This document shows positions 39,306 to 48,153 of a DNA stretch of 64,000 nt, in pieces; the first letter of the stretch is position 1, and every line of letters begins with the position of its first letter. Both the position numbers and the translations under genes were made by a program. The notes under the pieces are model-generated. The model did no database searches. It was given only the letters and a program-made list of their open reading frames with translations, and was not told the origin of the DNA. This DNA is from Ligilactobacillus sp900765635 (lineage in GTDB: Bacteria; Bacillota; Bacilli; Lactobacillales; Lactobacillaceae), in NCBI RefSeq assembly GCF_949152225.1, contig NZ_CASCJC010000001.1, positions 1,364,001-1,428,000 on the forward strand, read 5' to 3'.

Positions 39306-40613
39306 TTAGACATTTAAAATCCAAAAGAATACGATAAAGACAAAAAACATTGCATACATCAGCGGTGGAACTTCTTTGTGACGCTTAGCAGCAAGCATTG
39401 TTATCGGATAAACGATACATCCCAAAGCCAAACCATCTGAGATACTATATGTCAATGGCATTGTTGCAATAATCAAAAAGGCTGGAATAGCAATCTCTAA
39501 CTTAGACCAGTTAACCTTAGCCATATTTTGTGCCATTAATACTCCCACAATAATTAACGCAGGTGCGGTTACTTCTGAAGTTACCACTGCAAGCAATGGT
39601 GAAAAGAACAAACCAAAGATAAATAAAATCCCGGTTGTGACCGCTGTTAAACCAGAACGTCCTCCCACAGCAATTCCCGCTGAGGATTCTACATAAGCAC
39701 CAACAGGTGAGGTTCCTAATAAAGACCCAACAAGCATCGCAGTCGAATCAGACATCAATGCTTGGCCTACTCGTGGCATCTTGTTATCTTTCATGAAACC
39801 AGCTTGATGAGCCAATCCAACCAATGTCCCTGCTGTATCAAAGAAAGTCACCAATAAAAAGGTTAAGACAACGACTACCATTTGTAAGGAATTGATGTCA
39901 CCAAGATGCTTTAATGCTACTAAAAAAGTTGGTTCAAGACTTGGTACACTTGCCACAATTGTCGTTGGCACAGGAATAAATCCCATTATCATTCCAAAAA
40001 TAGCAGAAACTACCATGCCAATAAAAATTGCACCAGGAACATTCATCACCATTAAGATAACGACTAATAATAAACCAAAAATCGTCACCCAAGCACTACC
40101 GCTAAATGCGCCTAATTTTACCAATGTCGAATCATCAGCAACAATAAGTTTGCCTCCTTGCAAACCAATAAAAGCAATAAACAAGCCAATTCCAGCAGAA
40201 ATCGCATATTTCAAGTCAGCCGGAATAGAATCAATGATTAATTCACGTAAATTAAAAATTGTAATAATGACAAATAAAATAGCCGCTACAAAAACTCCAG
40301 CCAAAGTCGTTTGCCAAGGAATCTTCATTCCGATACAAACTGAATATGCAAAAAAGGCATTAATTCCTAAACTTGGCGCAGTAGCAATTGGATATTTAGC
40401 GCGGATCCCCATTAAAACACAGCCTAAAGCACTTGCTAGCGCTGTTGCCGTAAAAACAGCTCCTTTATCCATTCCAGAAGCACCTAAAATACTTGGATTG
40501 ACAAACAAGATATATGCCATCGAAATAAAGGTCGTAAAACCTGCCAAGATTTCACGTTTAATTGTCGTATTTAATTCATCAAGCTTAAAAAAGTTAGTGA
40601 TAAATGTTTTCAC
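39306..40613 (-). CDS. pbuG: purine nucleobase permease, AzgA/PbuG family (NCS2)
   Basis: This polytopic proton-coupled permease is predicted to import hypoxanthine, guanine or adenine. Family text includes AGFTTFISMAYILFVNP, the ATAPSLGINAFFAY substrate-helix region and TFFDTAGTLVGLA. The 435 residues form about 12-14 membrane spans. The start is GTG at 40613 with GAGGAG upstream. A PurBox lies near the ideal distance from its promoter, and no purine riboswitch is present. It would feed the salvage enzyme Hpt. Confidence 0.92.
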   Translation of the reverse strand: MKTFITNFFKLDELNTTIKREILAGFTTFISMAYILFVNPSILGASGMDKGAVFTATALASALGCVLMGIRAKYPIATAPSLGINAFFAYSVCIGMKIPWQTTLAGVFVAAILFVIITIFNLRELIIDSIPADLKYAISAGIGLFIAFIGLQGGKLIVADDSTLVKLGAFSGSAWVTIFGLLLVVILMVMNVPGAIFIGMVVSAIFGMIMGFIPVPTTIVASVPSLEPTFLVALKHLGDINSLQMVVVVLTFLLVTFFDTAGTLVGLAHQAGFMKDNKMPRVGQALMSDSTAMLVGSLLGTSPVGAYVESSAGIAVGGRSGLTAVTTGILFIFGLFFSPLLAVVTSEVTAPALIIVGVLMAQNMAKVNWSKLEIAIPAFLIIATMPLTYSISDGLALGCIVYPITMLAAKRHKEVPPLMYAMFFVFIVFFWILNV

Positions 40614-40656
40614 CTTAAAATCTCCTCGTTTTATAGTTAAAATAAAATACTTATTT

Positions 40657-40728
40657 ACTATACCTTATGTTTTCATAGTATGTAAATAGCTTTTTTTAAT
40701 CCCAAGATATCTTTTTTTGTTCGGTTTT
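40657..40728 (-). promoter_or_regulatory. pbuG promoter with PurBox
   Basis: On the minus strand -35 TTTACA (40681-40686), an 18-base spacer and -10 TATAGT (40657-40662). AAAACCGAACAAA (complement 40716-40728) matches the lactococcal-type PurBox AWWWCCGAACWWT at 12 of 13 positions. Its centre lies about 71 bases upstream of the predicted start, close to the activating position known for PurR. Confidence 0.8.
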
Positions 40729-40779
40729 TATGGATAAAAAACATAAAGCGCTTAGCCTACTTTAGAAATAACAAACATT

Positions 40780-40807
40780 AAAAAAGCACGGTGAACCGTG
40801 CTTTTTT
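40780..40807. terminator. terminator after the lysine permease
   Basis: AAAAAAGCACGGT and ACCGTGCTTTTTT form a perfect stem with T tracts on both strands. Confidence 0.93.
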
Positions 40808-40808
40808 A

Positions 40809-42266
40809 TTAAATATTATTTTTTTCATCCTCAATATTATGTGCAGTTAAATCAATTTCTTCTAATGGAATCAATTTTGTTTTATATCTAATCTTATAGT
40901 AAAGATACAAAATTAAAAATAGCGGTACTGACATATAAGTTACAGCGATCGCTTTCCAATCGAAGTTAGTAAACGACTTAACATCTTGGCCAATAATGAC
41001 TAAAATACATAAGAATAATGCTAAGAGTGGTCCGATTGGGAACCATTTAGCTTTATAGCGTAATTCGCTTAAGTCGTGGCCTTGTGCTTTAAATGCACGT
41101 CTGAAACGATAGTGTGCCAAAGCAATACCAACCCAAGCAATAAAGCCCGTCAACCCACTTGCACTTACTAAAAAGCTATATACACGTGTGCCAAAAATAC
41201 TTGCCAAGAAAGTAAATAAGCCAATTACCGTTGTTCCAAGTAAAGCAAAAATTGGAATACCATGATTATTAACACGACTAAAGATCTTTGGTGCATCACC
41301 TGTAACACTCAAGGCAAACAACATTCGCGTTGAAGCATACATTCCTGAATTTGCAGCAGATAAAACAGAAGTTAAAATAACTGCATTCATCACGGCTGCT
41401 GCCGAAGCCAAACCAGCACGCTTAAAGACTAAGGTAAACGGACTAATTGCAATATCTGAAGCATCCGAACCTAATAAATTAGGACTTGTATATGGCAACA
41501 AGGCTGCAATTACAAAAATTGATAAAATGTAGAAAAGTAAGATTCTCCAAAAGACTTGTTTAATTGCCTTAGGAATACTCTTTTCTGGCGTTTTAGATTC
41601 ACCTGCCGTAATTCCAATCAATTCAGTTCCTTGAAACGAAAAACCAGCCACAACAAAAACACTCAAGATCGCCGGTACTCCACCGACAAATGGTGCATCC
41701 TTATAGACAAAGTTTTCTAGATATGTCGCATGACCACCCATAATTCCAAAAATTGTTAAGAAACCTACCACTAAAAAGATAATAACTGTCACAACTTTAA
41801 TCAATGACATCCAATATTCCATTTCGCCAAAAGAACGCACAGATAAAGCATTGATTAAAAAAACGATTGTTAAAGCCCCTAAACTAAAAATCCACCCTGG
41901 TACGTGAGGAAACCAAAAGCCAAGCACCAACGCCACCGTTGATACATCAACGGCTAGCGTAATCGCCCAGTTAAACCAATAATTCCAGCCCATCGCAAAG
42001 CCAAACGCAGGATCAACAAAACGCCGTGCATAAGTCGCAAACGATCCGGTAACCGGAAGATAAGTAGCCATCTCACCTAGAGATGTCATCAAAAAATACA
42101 CCATTAACCCGATTCCAATATATGCAACCAAAGCTCCTCCTGGTCCAGCAGTTGAAATGGCCGATCCACTTGCAACAAATAACCCTGTCCCAATACTTCC
42201 GCCTAATGCAATCATCGATAAATGACGTGTCTTAAGTGTTCTTTTAACATTATTTTCTTTTGCCAT
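40809..42266 (-). CDS. lysP: lysine-specific amino acid permease (APC family)
   Basis: This 12-span amino acid:proton symporter opens with the APC signature HLSMIALGGSIGTGLFVASG and includes GWNYWFNWAITLAVD and FQGTELIGITAGES. The 485 residues are normal. On sequence alone the substrate would be ambiguous among cationic amino acids; the lysine riboswitch directly upstream makes lysine the clear choice. The ATG at 42266 has AGGAGG. A terminator follows, so this is a single-gene unit controlled by lysine. Confidence 0.93.
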   Translation of the reverse strand: MAKENNVKRTLKTRHLSMIALGGSIGTGLFVASGSAISTAGPGGALVAYIGIGLMVYFLMTSLGEMATYLPVTGSFATYARRFVDPAFGFAMGWNYWFNWAITLAVDVSTVALVLGFWFPHVPGWIFSLGALTIVFLINALSVRSFGEMEYWMSLIKVVTVIIFLVVGFLTIFGIMGGHATYLENFVYKDAPFVGGVPAILSVFVVAGFSFQGTELIGITAGESKTPEKSIPKAIKQVFWRILLFYILSIFVIAALLPYTSPNLLGSDASDIAISPFTLVFKRAGLASAAAVMNAVILTSVLSAANSGMYASTRMLFALSVTGDAPKIFSRVNNHGIPIFALLGTTVIGLFTFLASIFGTRVYSFLVSASGLTGFIAWVGIALAHYRFRRAFKAQGHDLSELRYKAKWFPIGPLLALFLCILVIIGQDVKSFTNFDWKAIAVTYMSVPLFLILYLYYKIRYKTKLIPLEEIDLTAHNIEDEKNNI

Positions 42267-42332
42267 GAGGCAAACCTCCTAAATTTTATTGAGGTCTAAA
42301 AAACAACAACCAGCTATGACAAACGTGCGGTA

Positions 42333-42600
42333 ATAAAAAGAGCGTGCCTTCGTAAAAAGGTCACGCTCGCGTTTTTCTATCGTTATCTTCTAAATAGCAT
42401 AAAAAGCCTCATAAATCTCGACAGCGCTCCGTAGTCTGATGTGACTGCGACAGTGTTTAGTCTCTTAAACTAAACCCCAGCAAACCAAGCGTAAAGTCTT
42501 GGCTTACTTCGGCACTTACCCCTTTCACCTCTAGTCATGACCTCTTTACAGGCTCTTAAAGGCTACTCTTGGTTTGTGCGACCTCTTTTCGATATCTTTT
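42333..42600 (-). promoter_or_regulatory. lysine riboswitch (L-box) with terminator
   Basis: The aptamer lies at about 42408-42598 on the minus strand and shows the L-box conserved blocks in order: AGAGGTCGCAC, CAAGAGTA, GGTGAAAGGGG, GTGCCGAAG, GCTGGG, ACTGTCGCAG and GGAGCGCTGTCGAG. The expression platform contains an intrinsic terminator (GAGCGTG with CACGCTC and a T tract, 42333-42370). In high lysine the terminator should form and stop lysP transcription. The promoter is -10 TATAAT (42601-42606) with -35 TTGTTT (42623-42628). This explains the 390-base gap. Confidence 0.95.
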
Positions 42601-42628
42601 ATTATAACTAAGTTTTCTGAAAAAACAA
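42601..42628 (-). promoter_or_regulatory. promoter of the L-box-lysP transcript
   Basis: On the minus strand -35 TTGTTT, a 16-base spacer and a perfect -10 TATAAT lie immediately before the riboswitch aptamer. Confidence 0.75.
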
Positions 42629-42655
42629 GTCTTTTTTACTTAATTTTCATTCCAA

Positions 42656-43375
42656 TTAACTTTCAGCTTGGCGAATTTGCTTAGATAGTCCATCTAATTC
42701 AAAATCTGTTTGCATAAAAGTCGGATCTTCGATTGGAAAATGTTGTTCAACACTTGAAAATGGCTGCAAACTTAACTTTGCTTCTTGAATCGTAAAGTCT
42801 AAGATATGACCACCCATCTCATGTTTATCATCCAAATAATGCAAATGAAAACCAGCAACAGCCATGCCTTCAAACAACTGTGGTGCATAATATCCCACAA
42901 CTGTACCAGTAGTTTCATTTGCTTCAAAGACACTTTGTTTATCAGCAACTGCAACTAATGGTGGATATGGTTTAGCTTGTTTAGCCACAGCTCTAGTTTT
43001 CATATACTTAAATTTTCCACGTAATGTTACGGCAAAAAAGATGTTTTGATAGGCGTGTTGTGCCAAAATTTTTTGCGTTAGTTGTTTAAAATCAAGTTCA
43101 CTCACTGTTTGAGTAGCTGAATTTTCGTCATTAAAATGAACTGTTGCAAAAGGTGTCAACACATCGTCAGTTAAAACTTGAACTTCACCAGTGTTTAACA
43201 CTAAATAAGCCACACCATCAAATACAATCATCTCTCCCCCTAAACCTTGGGCAGTTCCGATTCCATAATCACCGTGTTTTAAAAGTTCACCTATGCTTTG
43301 TGTACCATCATATAAGCCAGGCACAAGTAAAGCCAAGGTGCCATGTTGATACATTTTTTTCGTGTCTTTTTGCAT
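42656..43375 (-). CDS. alsD: alpha-acetolactate decarboxylase
   Basis: This enzyme converts acetolactate to acetoin in the cytosol, a pH-neutral exit for pyruvate. The N-terminal text MYQHGTLALLVPGLYDGT and the zinc-binding HLH plus GGHILDF region near residues 190-208 are intact. The 239 residues are normal. The ATG at 43375 has AGGTG and lies 15 bases after the synthase, so the two form one operon. Confidence 0.96.
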   Translation of the reverse strand: MQKDTKKMYQHGTLALLVPGLYDGTQSIGELLKHGDYGIGTAQGLGGEMIVFDGVAYLVLNTGEVQVLTDDVLTPFATVHFNDENSATQTVSELDFKQLTQKILAQHAYQNIFFAVTLRGKFKYMKTRAVAKQAKPYPPLVAVADKQSVFEANETTGTVVGYYAPQLFEGMAVAGFHLHYLDDKHEMGGHILDFTIQEAKLSLQPFSSVEQHFPIEDPTFMQTDFELDGLSKQIRQAES

Positions 43376-43390
43376 GTTTTCACCTGCTTA

Positions 43391-45079
43391 TTAGTGTAAT
43401 TGATCTTCTAAGATTTGCTTACCTAATTCTTGATTGTAGCTGTAGTCAACTGGAATATCAACGATCACAGGACCTTTAGTTGCAAAAGCTTGATCTAAAA
43501 CTTTCTCTAAATCTTTGCTCTTTTCAACACGTAAACCAGTCGCACCAAAGCTTTCAGCATACTTCACAAAATCAACCGAGCCAAATTTAACAGCAGCGGA
43601 TTTGCCATATTTCATTTCTTCTTGGAACTTAACCATATCATAGTTACCATCGTTCCAAATAATATGCACAATATCAAGGTTCAAGCGTACCGCTGTTTCT
43701 AAATCTTGGGCAGAAAAGAGGAAGCCACCATCGCCAGAAACTGAGACAATCTTTGTGTTTGGACGAACTAACGCAGCTGAAATAGCCCAAGGCAACGCTA
43801 CCCCTAAAGTTTGCATCCCATTACTAAAGAGTAAATGACGTGGTTGGTATGAACGAAAATGACGTGCCATCCAAATATAAAAACTACCAACGTCAACTGT
43901 TACAGTCATTTCATCTGTCACACGATCTTGTAAAGCTTGAATGATGCTTAATGGATGAGTGTACACTTGATCATCTTTGATTGCAGGTGGTTCATCACGC
44001 AACATCAATTGTTCACGCAACATATCCAAGTATTTTTTAGAATCATCAGATAAACTATAACCTTTCATGTAAGGCAATAAGAAATCAAGTGTTTGAGAAA
44101 TGTCACCAACTAATTCACGTTCTGGTTGGAAGTTCTTATCGATTTCTGCACGCATTGAATCAATTACTACAATATGTGCATCGCGACCTGCATTCCAGTT
44201 ACGTGGTTCATATTCGATTGGATCATAGCCAATAGCGATTACTAAGTCACTCTTCTTAAGTAATTTATCCCCTGGTTGGTTTCTAAATAAACCTACACGT
44301 CCAAAGAAATCAGCTTCTAATTCACGTGGAATGATACCTGCTCCTTGAAATGTTTCTACGACTGGTAAATGTGTTTCAGCAATCAAGTTGCGAATTGCTT
44401 TTGTCGTTTCTGGATCTGAAGCTCGCATACCTAAAAGTAAAACAGGCAATTTAGCTTCTTTAATACGTTGTGCCAATAAAGTCGATTCAACCGGACTAGC
44501 TGGTCCTAATTTAGGATCAACTAACGGTGCGATTACTTCTGTCTTAACTTCTGAGTCAGTCACGTCTTGTGGCACGGACACAAAACTTGCTCCTTGCTTG
44601 GATGCTTGAGCTTCTTGGAAAGCATTAGCGATTACTTCAGAAATGTTTTCTGGTTCTTGAACTTCAGCACTGTATTTAGTAATAGGAGCAAACAACGATG
44701 CATTATCCATACTTTGGTGTGTCAAACGCAACAAGTCTGTTCGTTGAACTTGACCTGCAATTGCCAAAACAGGATCGCCTTCAGCAGTAGCCGTTACTAA
44801 ACCTGTTGCTAAGTTAGAAGCTCCCGGACCAGAAGTTGCAATTACAACCCCAGGTTTGCCTGTGATACGTCCAATCCCAGCAGCCATAAAAGCAGCATTT
44901 TGTTCATGGCGTGTCAAAATAAACTTAGGTGCTTTAGGATTATTAGGATATTCTAAACGTTCGAAAACACGATCAATCTTAGCACCTGGAATACCGAAAA
45001 CATATTTAACATCATGATTAATCAAACTATCGACAATGGCATCTGCGCCATAGTACTTTTCTTTATCATCTTTAGTCAT
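43391..45079 (-). CDS. alsS: acetolactate synthase, catabolic type
   Basis: This thiamine-diphosphate enzyme condenses two pyruvates to acetolactate. The TPP glutamate is in RHEQNAAFMAAGIGR, and the TPP/magnesium motif is GDGGFLFSAQDLETA. The 562 residues and the pairing with alsD, with no small regulatory subunit gene, indicate the catabolic pH-responsive enzyme rather than a branched-chain biosynthetic one. The ATG at 45079 has AAGGAG. A cre-like site lies about 195 bases upstream, next to the Rrf2 terminator. Confidence 0.95.
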   Translation of the reverse strand: MTKDDKEKYYGADAIVDSLINHDVKYVFGIPGAKIDRVFERLEYPNNPKAPKFILTRHEQNAAFMAAGIGRITGKPGVVIATSGPGASNLATGLVTATAEGDPVLAIAGQVQRTDLLRLTHQSMDNASLFAPITKYSAEVQEPENISEVIANAFQEAQASKQGASFVSVPQDVTDSEVKTEVIAPLVDPKLGPASPVESTLLAQRIKEAKLPVLLLGMRASDPETTKAIRNLIAETHLPVVETFQGAGIIPRELEADFFGRVGLFRNQPGDKLLKKSDLVIAIGYDPIEYEPRNWNAGRDAHIVVIDSMRAEIDKNFQPERELVGDISQTLDFLLPYMKGYSLSDDSKKYLDMLREQLMLRDEPPAIKDDQVYTHPLSIIQALQDRVTDEMTVTVDVGSFYIWMARHFRSYQPRHLLFSNGMQTLGVALPWAISAALVRPNTKIVSVSGDGGFLFSAQDLETAVRLNLDIVHIIWNDGNYDMVKFQEEMKYGKSAAVKFGSVDFVKYAESFGATGLRVEKSKDLEKVLDQAFATKGPVIVDIPVDYSYNQELGKQILEDQLH

Positions 45080-45273
45080 TTTATTTCTCCTTATGTTCCT
45101 TTTTTGAAAAACATTGCAAAAAACTTACTTTTTCATGTTAGCACGCATAAAATCAAAAAACTAGTATTATTTTCTTTTGTGAAAAACTTAATATTTTTAA
45201 AGTAAAAAAAGTCGTAATTTTAAGGATTATCGTTTTAAAACTTTGTGAATTTGTGCAACGAATAACGACTAAT

Positions 45274-45287
45274 TTGAAACGTTTTCA
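45274..45287. promoter_or_regulatory. cre-like site upstream of alsS
   Basis: TTGAAACGTTTTCA matches the cre consensus at 12 of 14 positions and is nearly palindromic. The rest of the 45080-45300 gap is AT-rich; I could not settle the alsS promoter. Confidence 0.5.
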
Positions 45288-45298
45288 TTATTTTATCA

Positions 45299-45330
45299 TA
45301 AAAAAAGCGAAAGCTTACTTCCGCTTTTTT
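45299..45330 (-). terminator. terminator of the Rrf2 gene
   Basis: AAAAAAGCGGAAG and CTTTCGCTTTTTTT form a stem with a T tract on the minus strand. Confidence 0.88.
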
Positions 45331-45332
45331 CA

Positions 45333-45875
45333 CTATTTATTTTCATTTTGGTCAATCTCAAATGTTATTCCTTTAAACTTGGCTAACAAATATTGATCAA
45401 TCTTTAAGTTTGGATCATTCCAGTTAACACGTGGAAAATCTTTAACCTCAAATACTTCCCACAATAACTGTGCTACCGTCACATCATCTAAATACTGTGC
45501 CCAACGCTGATCAGCTTGTGCAAAAGCTGTATTTAAAACAACTTCAGCTTTAGAAGCAATCGGTTCGAAATCTTGAAAAACCTTATTAATAAAACCTAAA
45601 TTAGGAAATGTACTAACATCTCCTTCAGTTGCTTGAACCACTTGCAGTAAGGTGATTTCTTTTGGATCAACCGCTAAACTAAAGCCCCCGTTATTTCCAG
45701 ACACAGATTTGACCAAGCCACTAACAACTAACTTCCGCATAATCTTACGCAAATATGTTTGTGAACCGCTTAAACGATCATGAATAACATGCGATGAGAT
45801 GGGCACGTTTTGTTCTTGTGTTGCTAGTAACGCCATAATGCAAGCTGCTTGCTCTAAACCTTTTGTCAGTTGCAT
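45333..45875 (-). CDS. Rrf2-family transcriptional regulator
   Basis: The winged helix-turn-helix covers about residues 1-85 (QTYLRKIMRKLVVSGLVKSV, then NNGGFSLAVDPKEITLLQVV). It lacks the three-cysteine iron-sulfur cluster motif of IscR/NsrR. The unusually long C-terminal part (to residue 180) is of unknown function. I use the ATG at 45875 with AAAGGA about 10 bases upstream. A perfect palindrome overlaps its own -10, so it probably represses itself. Control of the downstream als operon is possible but not shown. Confidence 0.88.
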   Translation of the reverse strand: MQLTKGLEQAACIMALLATQEQNVPISSHVIHDRLSGSQTYLRKIMRKLVVSGLVKSVSGNNGGFSLAVDPKEITLLQVVQATEGDVSTFPNLGFINKVFQDFEPIASKAEVVLNTAFAQADQRWAQYLDDVTVAQLLWEVFEVKDFPRVNWNDPNLKIDQYLLAKFKGITFEIDQNENK

Positions 45876-45930
45876 GACATTGCCACATCCTTTCACAAAA
45901 AATAATACTCAAACACCTTTATGGACATTT

Positions 45931-45952
45931 AATATCTACATTAGATATTATA
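45931..45952 (-). promoter_or_regulatory. Rrf2-gene promoter with perfect palindromic operator
   Basis: AATATCTA-CAT-TAGATATT (45931-45949) has perfect 8-base arms. On the minus strand the -10 TATAAT (45947-45952) overlaps its upstream end, so a bound dimer would block transcription. The -35 is weak. Confidence 0.75.
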
Positions 45953-46009
45953 CATTAAATTTTAAATAAATGCTATCTTTAAATTGGTTAAATTAGCTAA
46001 ATTTAGCCT

Positions 46010-46044
46010 AAAAAAATAAGCAAGACATAACATCTTACTTATTT
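46010..46044 (-). terminator. terminator of the zinc-ribbon membrane protein gene
   Basis: AATAAGTAAGA and TCTTGCTTATT arms are followed by seven T on the minus strand. The hairpin begins in the stop codon region. Confidence 0.8.
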
Positions 46045-46796
46045 TAGCGCCGTCTTTTAAATGGATCTTCAAAACTATACCAGCCGAATTCATTTTTTTG
46101 TGGTCGCATTGCCAACAATAACGATACTAATTCACCTAAAAACGGTACAAACATTAACACACATAAAATTGCAGGTAATTCTGCATCATGATAACGTCGA
46201 ATCAATGCGGTAAAATTGATGAAATAAAATAATAACGCCCAACACATTCCCAAAAAAACAACTACTCGTAATACCAAATCTTGATTAATATTACTTGGCA
46301 ATAAATAAACAATAGCCCCTAAACAAACACTAAATAGGATGGTTAAACACCATAATCCTGCATATCCCCACCAAAAATCGCCAAGTCCCATGCGCTTATT
46401 GATGGTCAACCAATCGCGCAACATCAATTTAGTCGATGTGATTAAGCCAGGTTTGCGTGATTCGTTTTTGGGCAAATTTTCTATACTTTTTGGTTTATAT
46501 TGCGTAAATAACTGTTTTAGCTCTTCTTGCTCATCTTGAAAATTACTAAACCAATCTTGCGTAGTATTTGTTTGCATTTGTTGTTTATCTTCAATGTCTT
46601 GTTGTGGCTTTGATTGCCATTTTAACTGAGCTTGATCATGGCCACAATAAATACAGTAGTTAGCATTGACTGGAATTTGTTTTTGACATTGCTTACATTC
46701 TTTAGTTTCTGTGTTCATTAAACTAGCTAAAGTCCCACAAAAAGCACAACTTGTGTCTGTTAGCTTAACTTCGTGTCCACATTTTTGGCAATACAT
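46044..46796 (-). CDS. zinc-ribbon and DUF805 membrane protein
   Basis: Two N-terminal zinc ribbons (CQKCG..CAFCG at residues 3-22 and CKQCQ..CIYCG at about 34-53) are followed by a Gln-rich linker and a DUF805-type membrane domain (MLRDWLTINKRMGLGDFWWG, then four membrane segments). The function is unknown. I use the ATG at 46796 (250 residues): AGGAGG lies about 10 bases upstream. An extended -10 TGTTATAAT (complement 46827-46835) lies upstream. It is divergent from the LCP gene. Confidence 0.85.
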   Translation of the reverse strand: MYCQKCGHEVKLTDTSCAFCGTLASLMNTETKECKQCQKQIPVNANYCIYCGHDQAQLKWQSKPQQDIEDKQQMQTNTTQDWFSNFQDEQEELKQLFTQYKPKSIENLPKNESRKPGLITSTKLMLRDWLTINKRMGLGDFWWGYAGLWCLTILFSVCLGAIVYLLPSNINQDLVLRVVVFLGMCWALLFYFINFTALIRRYHDAELPAILCVLMFVPFLGELVSLLLAMRPQKNEFGWYSFEDPFKRRR

Positions 46797-47050
46797 CTTA
46801 CACCATCCTCCTATGTTTTCCACATAATTATAACATGAACTTCATTTAATAAGTATTAGATTGTAAAGCTCACTACATTTTTATTATCCAATCTATCCTT
46901 TATTTGAGACTAACTCAAGTGTATAATTTATAACATTAACCACTATTTCGTTAAAAAAATCTTATTTTCATTTTGTTAACGTTGCATCTTTTAGTCGTTA
47001 AGTTTATCATAACCAATGATACTAATTAATTGCGAAAGGATAACTATTCT

Positions 47051-48088
47051 ATGAATAATTTACCAGATGAACAACATAAACGTTCTAATAGAGCTCAATC
47101 TTCTTGCAAAAAAAATAAAATCAAACGTACTTGTTTTTTTTGGGGATTATTATTTTGTGTTTGTCTAATTGGCTTTGGCATTCATTATGGTTTTAAACGT
47201 TATCGTGCAGCTCATAAGGCAGCTGATTCAATCTATAATTCTAGCAATATTCAAAAAGCACGTGATGTTAGTGCAACTTTAAAAAAAGGTAAACCAGTCT
47301 GCTTATTGTTAATGGGAACAGATACAGGTGCATTAGGACGAACATTTAAAGGGCGGACAGATACTATGATCGTAGCTGTTCTTAATCCACAAAAAAAGAT
47401 GATGACTGTCGTCAGTTTACCACGTGATGCCGAAGTTGCTGTTTATGGTCATGAAGACTATTTCCCAAGTAAAATCAACTCGGCATATGAATATGGTGGT
47501 TCAGCAGCTGCTGTTAAAACAGTCCAAAAATATTTGAACGTACCAATCGACTTTTACGCAACTATCAACATGGGAGGCTTAGAAAGTCTAATCAATGCAG
47601 TTGGCGGTGTTGATATTGAACCAACTTTAACATTTTCTTATGATGGACAAAGTTTTACTAAAGGTGAAAAAACGCATATGAATGGTAAACGCGCCTTAGC
47701 TTATGTACGGATGCGTTATGATGATCCTTTAGGCGATTATGGTCGTCAAGAACGCCAACGCCAAGTCTTAATTCAGTTGGCTTTCAAATCAACCAAGCTT
47801 ACTAGTTTATTAAGCGATAATTTCTTAGATACAATTTCTAAACAAATGACGACTGACTTAACCTTTAACGAATTAGTTGCATTAGGAACAAAATATCGTG
47901 TAGCCACTCATGGTATGACTTCTGATCATTTACAAGGCGAAACTAAAACTGTTGCTGGACAATCATTTGAAATTCCTACAACGGAAGAAAAACAACGTAT
48001 TACAGATTTATTACGTAAAGCCCTCGAGCTTAGTCCTGCCCAAACTGGAAGTACGTTATCTTCTTCAAATCACATTGATTCTAAATAA
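47051..48088 (+). CDS. LytR-CpsA-Psr family cell-wall polymer ligase
   Basis: This membrane-anchored phosphotransferase attaches teichoic acid or polysaccharide to peptidoglycan. One membrane segment (about residues 30-48) is followed by the LCP domain: LLMGTDTGALGRTFKGRTDT, VVSLPRDAEV with the catalytic arginine-aspartate region, INAVGGVDIE and YVRMRYDDPLGDYGRQERQR. I use the ATG at 47051 (345 residues) with AAAGGA upstream; the TTG frame at 47030 starts inside that site. It is alone on its strand, with a strong terminator. Confidence 0.94.
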   Translation: MNNLPDEQHKRSNRAQSSCKKNKIKRTCFFWGLLFCVCLIGFGIHYGFKRYRAAHKAADSIYNSSNIQKARDVSATLKKGKPVCLLLMGTDTGALGRTFKGRTDTMIVAVLNPQKKMMTVVSLPRDAEVAVYGHEDYFPSKINSAYEYGGSAAAVKTVQKYLNVPIDFYATINMGGLESLINAVGGVDIEPTLTFSYDGQSFTKGEKTHMNGKRALAYVRMRYDDPLGDYGRQERQRQVLIQLAFKSTKLTSLLSDNFLDTISKQMTTDLTFNELVALGTKYRVATHGMTSDHLQGETKTVAGQSFEIPTTEEKQRITDLLRKALELSPAQTGSTLSSSNHIDSK

Positions 48089-48093
48089 TAATT

Positions 48094-48140
48094 AAAAGGC
48101 CATGAAACAACCTAAATTGAAGTTGTTTCATGGCCTTTTT
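48094..48140. terminator. bidirectional terminator after the LCP gene
   Basis: An 18-base stem (AAAAGGCCATGAAACAAC with GTTGTTTCATGGCCTTTT) carries T tracts on both strands and serves both convergent genes. Confidence 0.95.
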
Positions 48141-48153
48141 AGTTGTCAAATTT

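Noticed and set aside
39892..40689. 265-codon open frame on the plus strand
   Set aside because: It is antisense to the purine permease, has the residue bias of a reverse-strand shadow, and lacks a promoter or ribosome site.
40614..40808. Purine riboswitch upstream of the purine permease
   Set aside because: The conserved aptamer text (TATAATCCT, GGGTTTCTACC-type) is absent; a PurBox was found instead.
45243..45260. TTGTGAATTTGTGC upstream of alsS as a Rex site
   Set aside because: It contains direct half-sites rather than the inverted repeat that Rex needs.
46918..46930. TATAAT upstream of the LCP gene as its promoter
   Set aside because: The -10 is perfect, but it sits about 125 bases from the start, no good -35 is found at 16-18 bases and the TG is not correctly placed; left unassigned.
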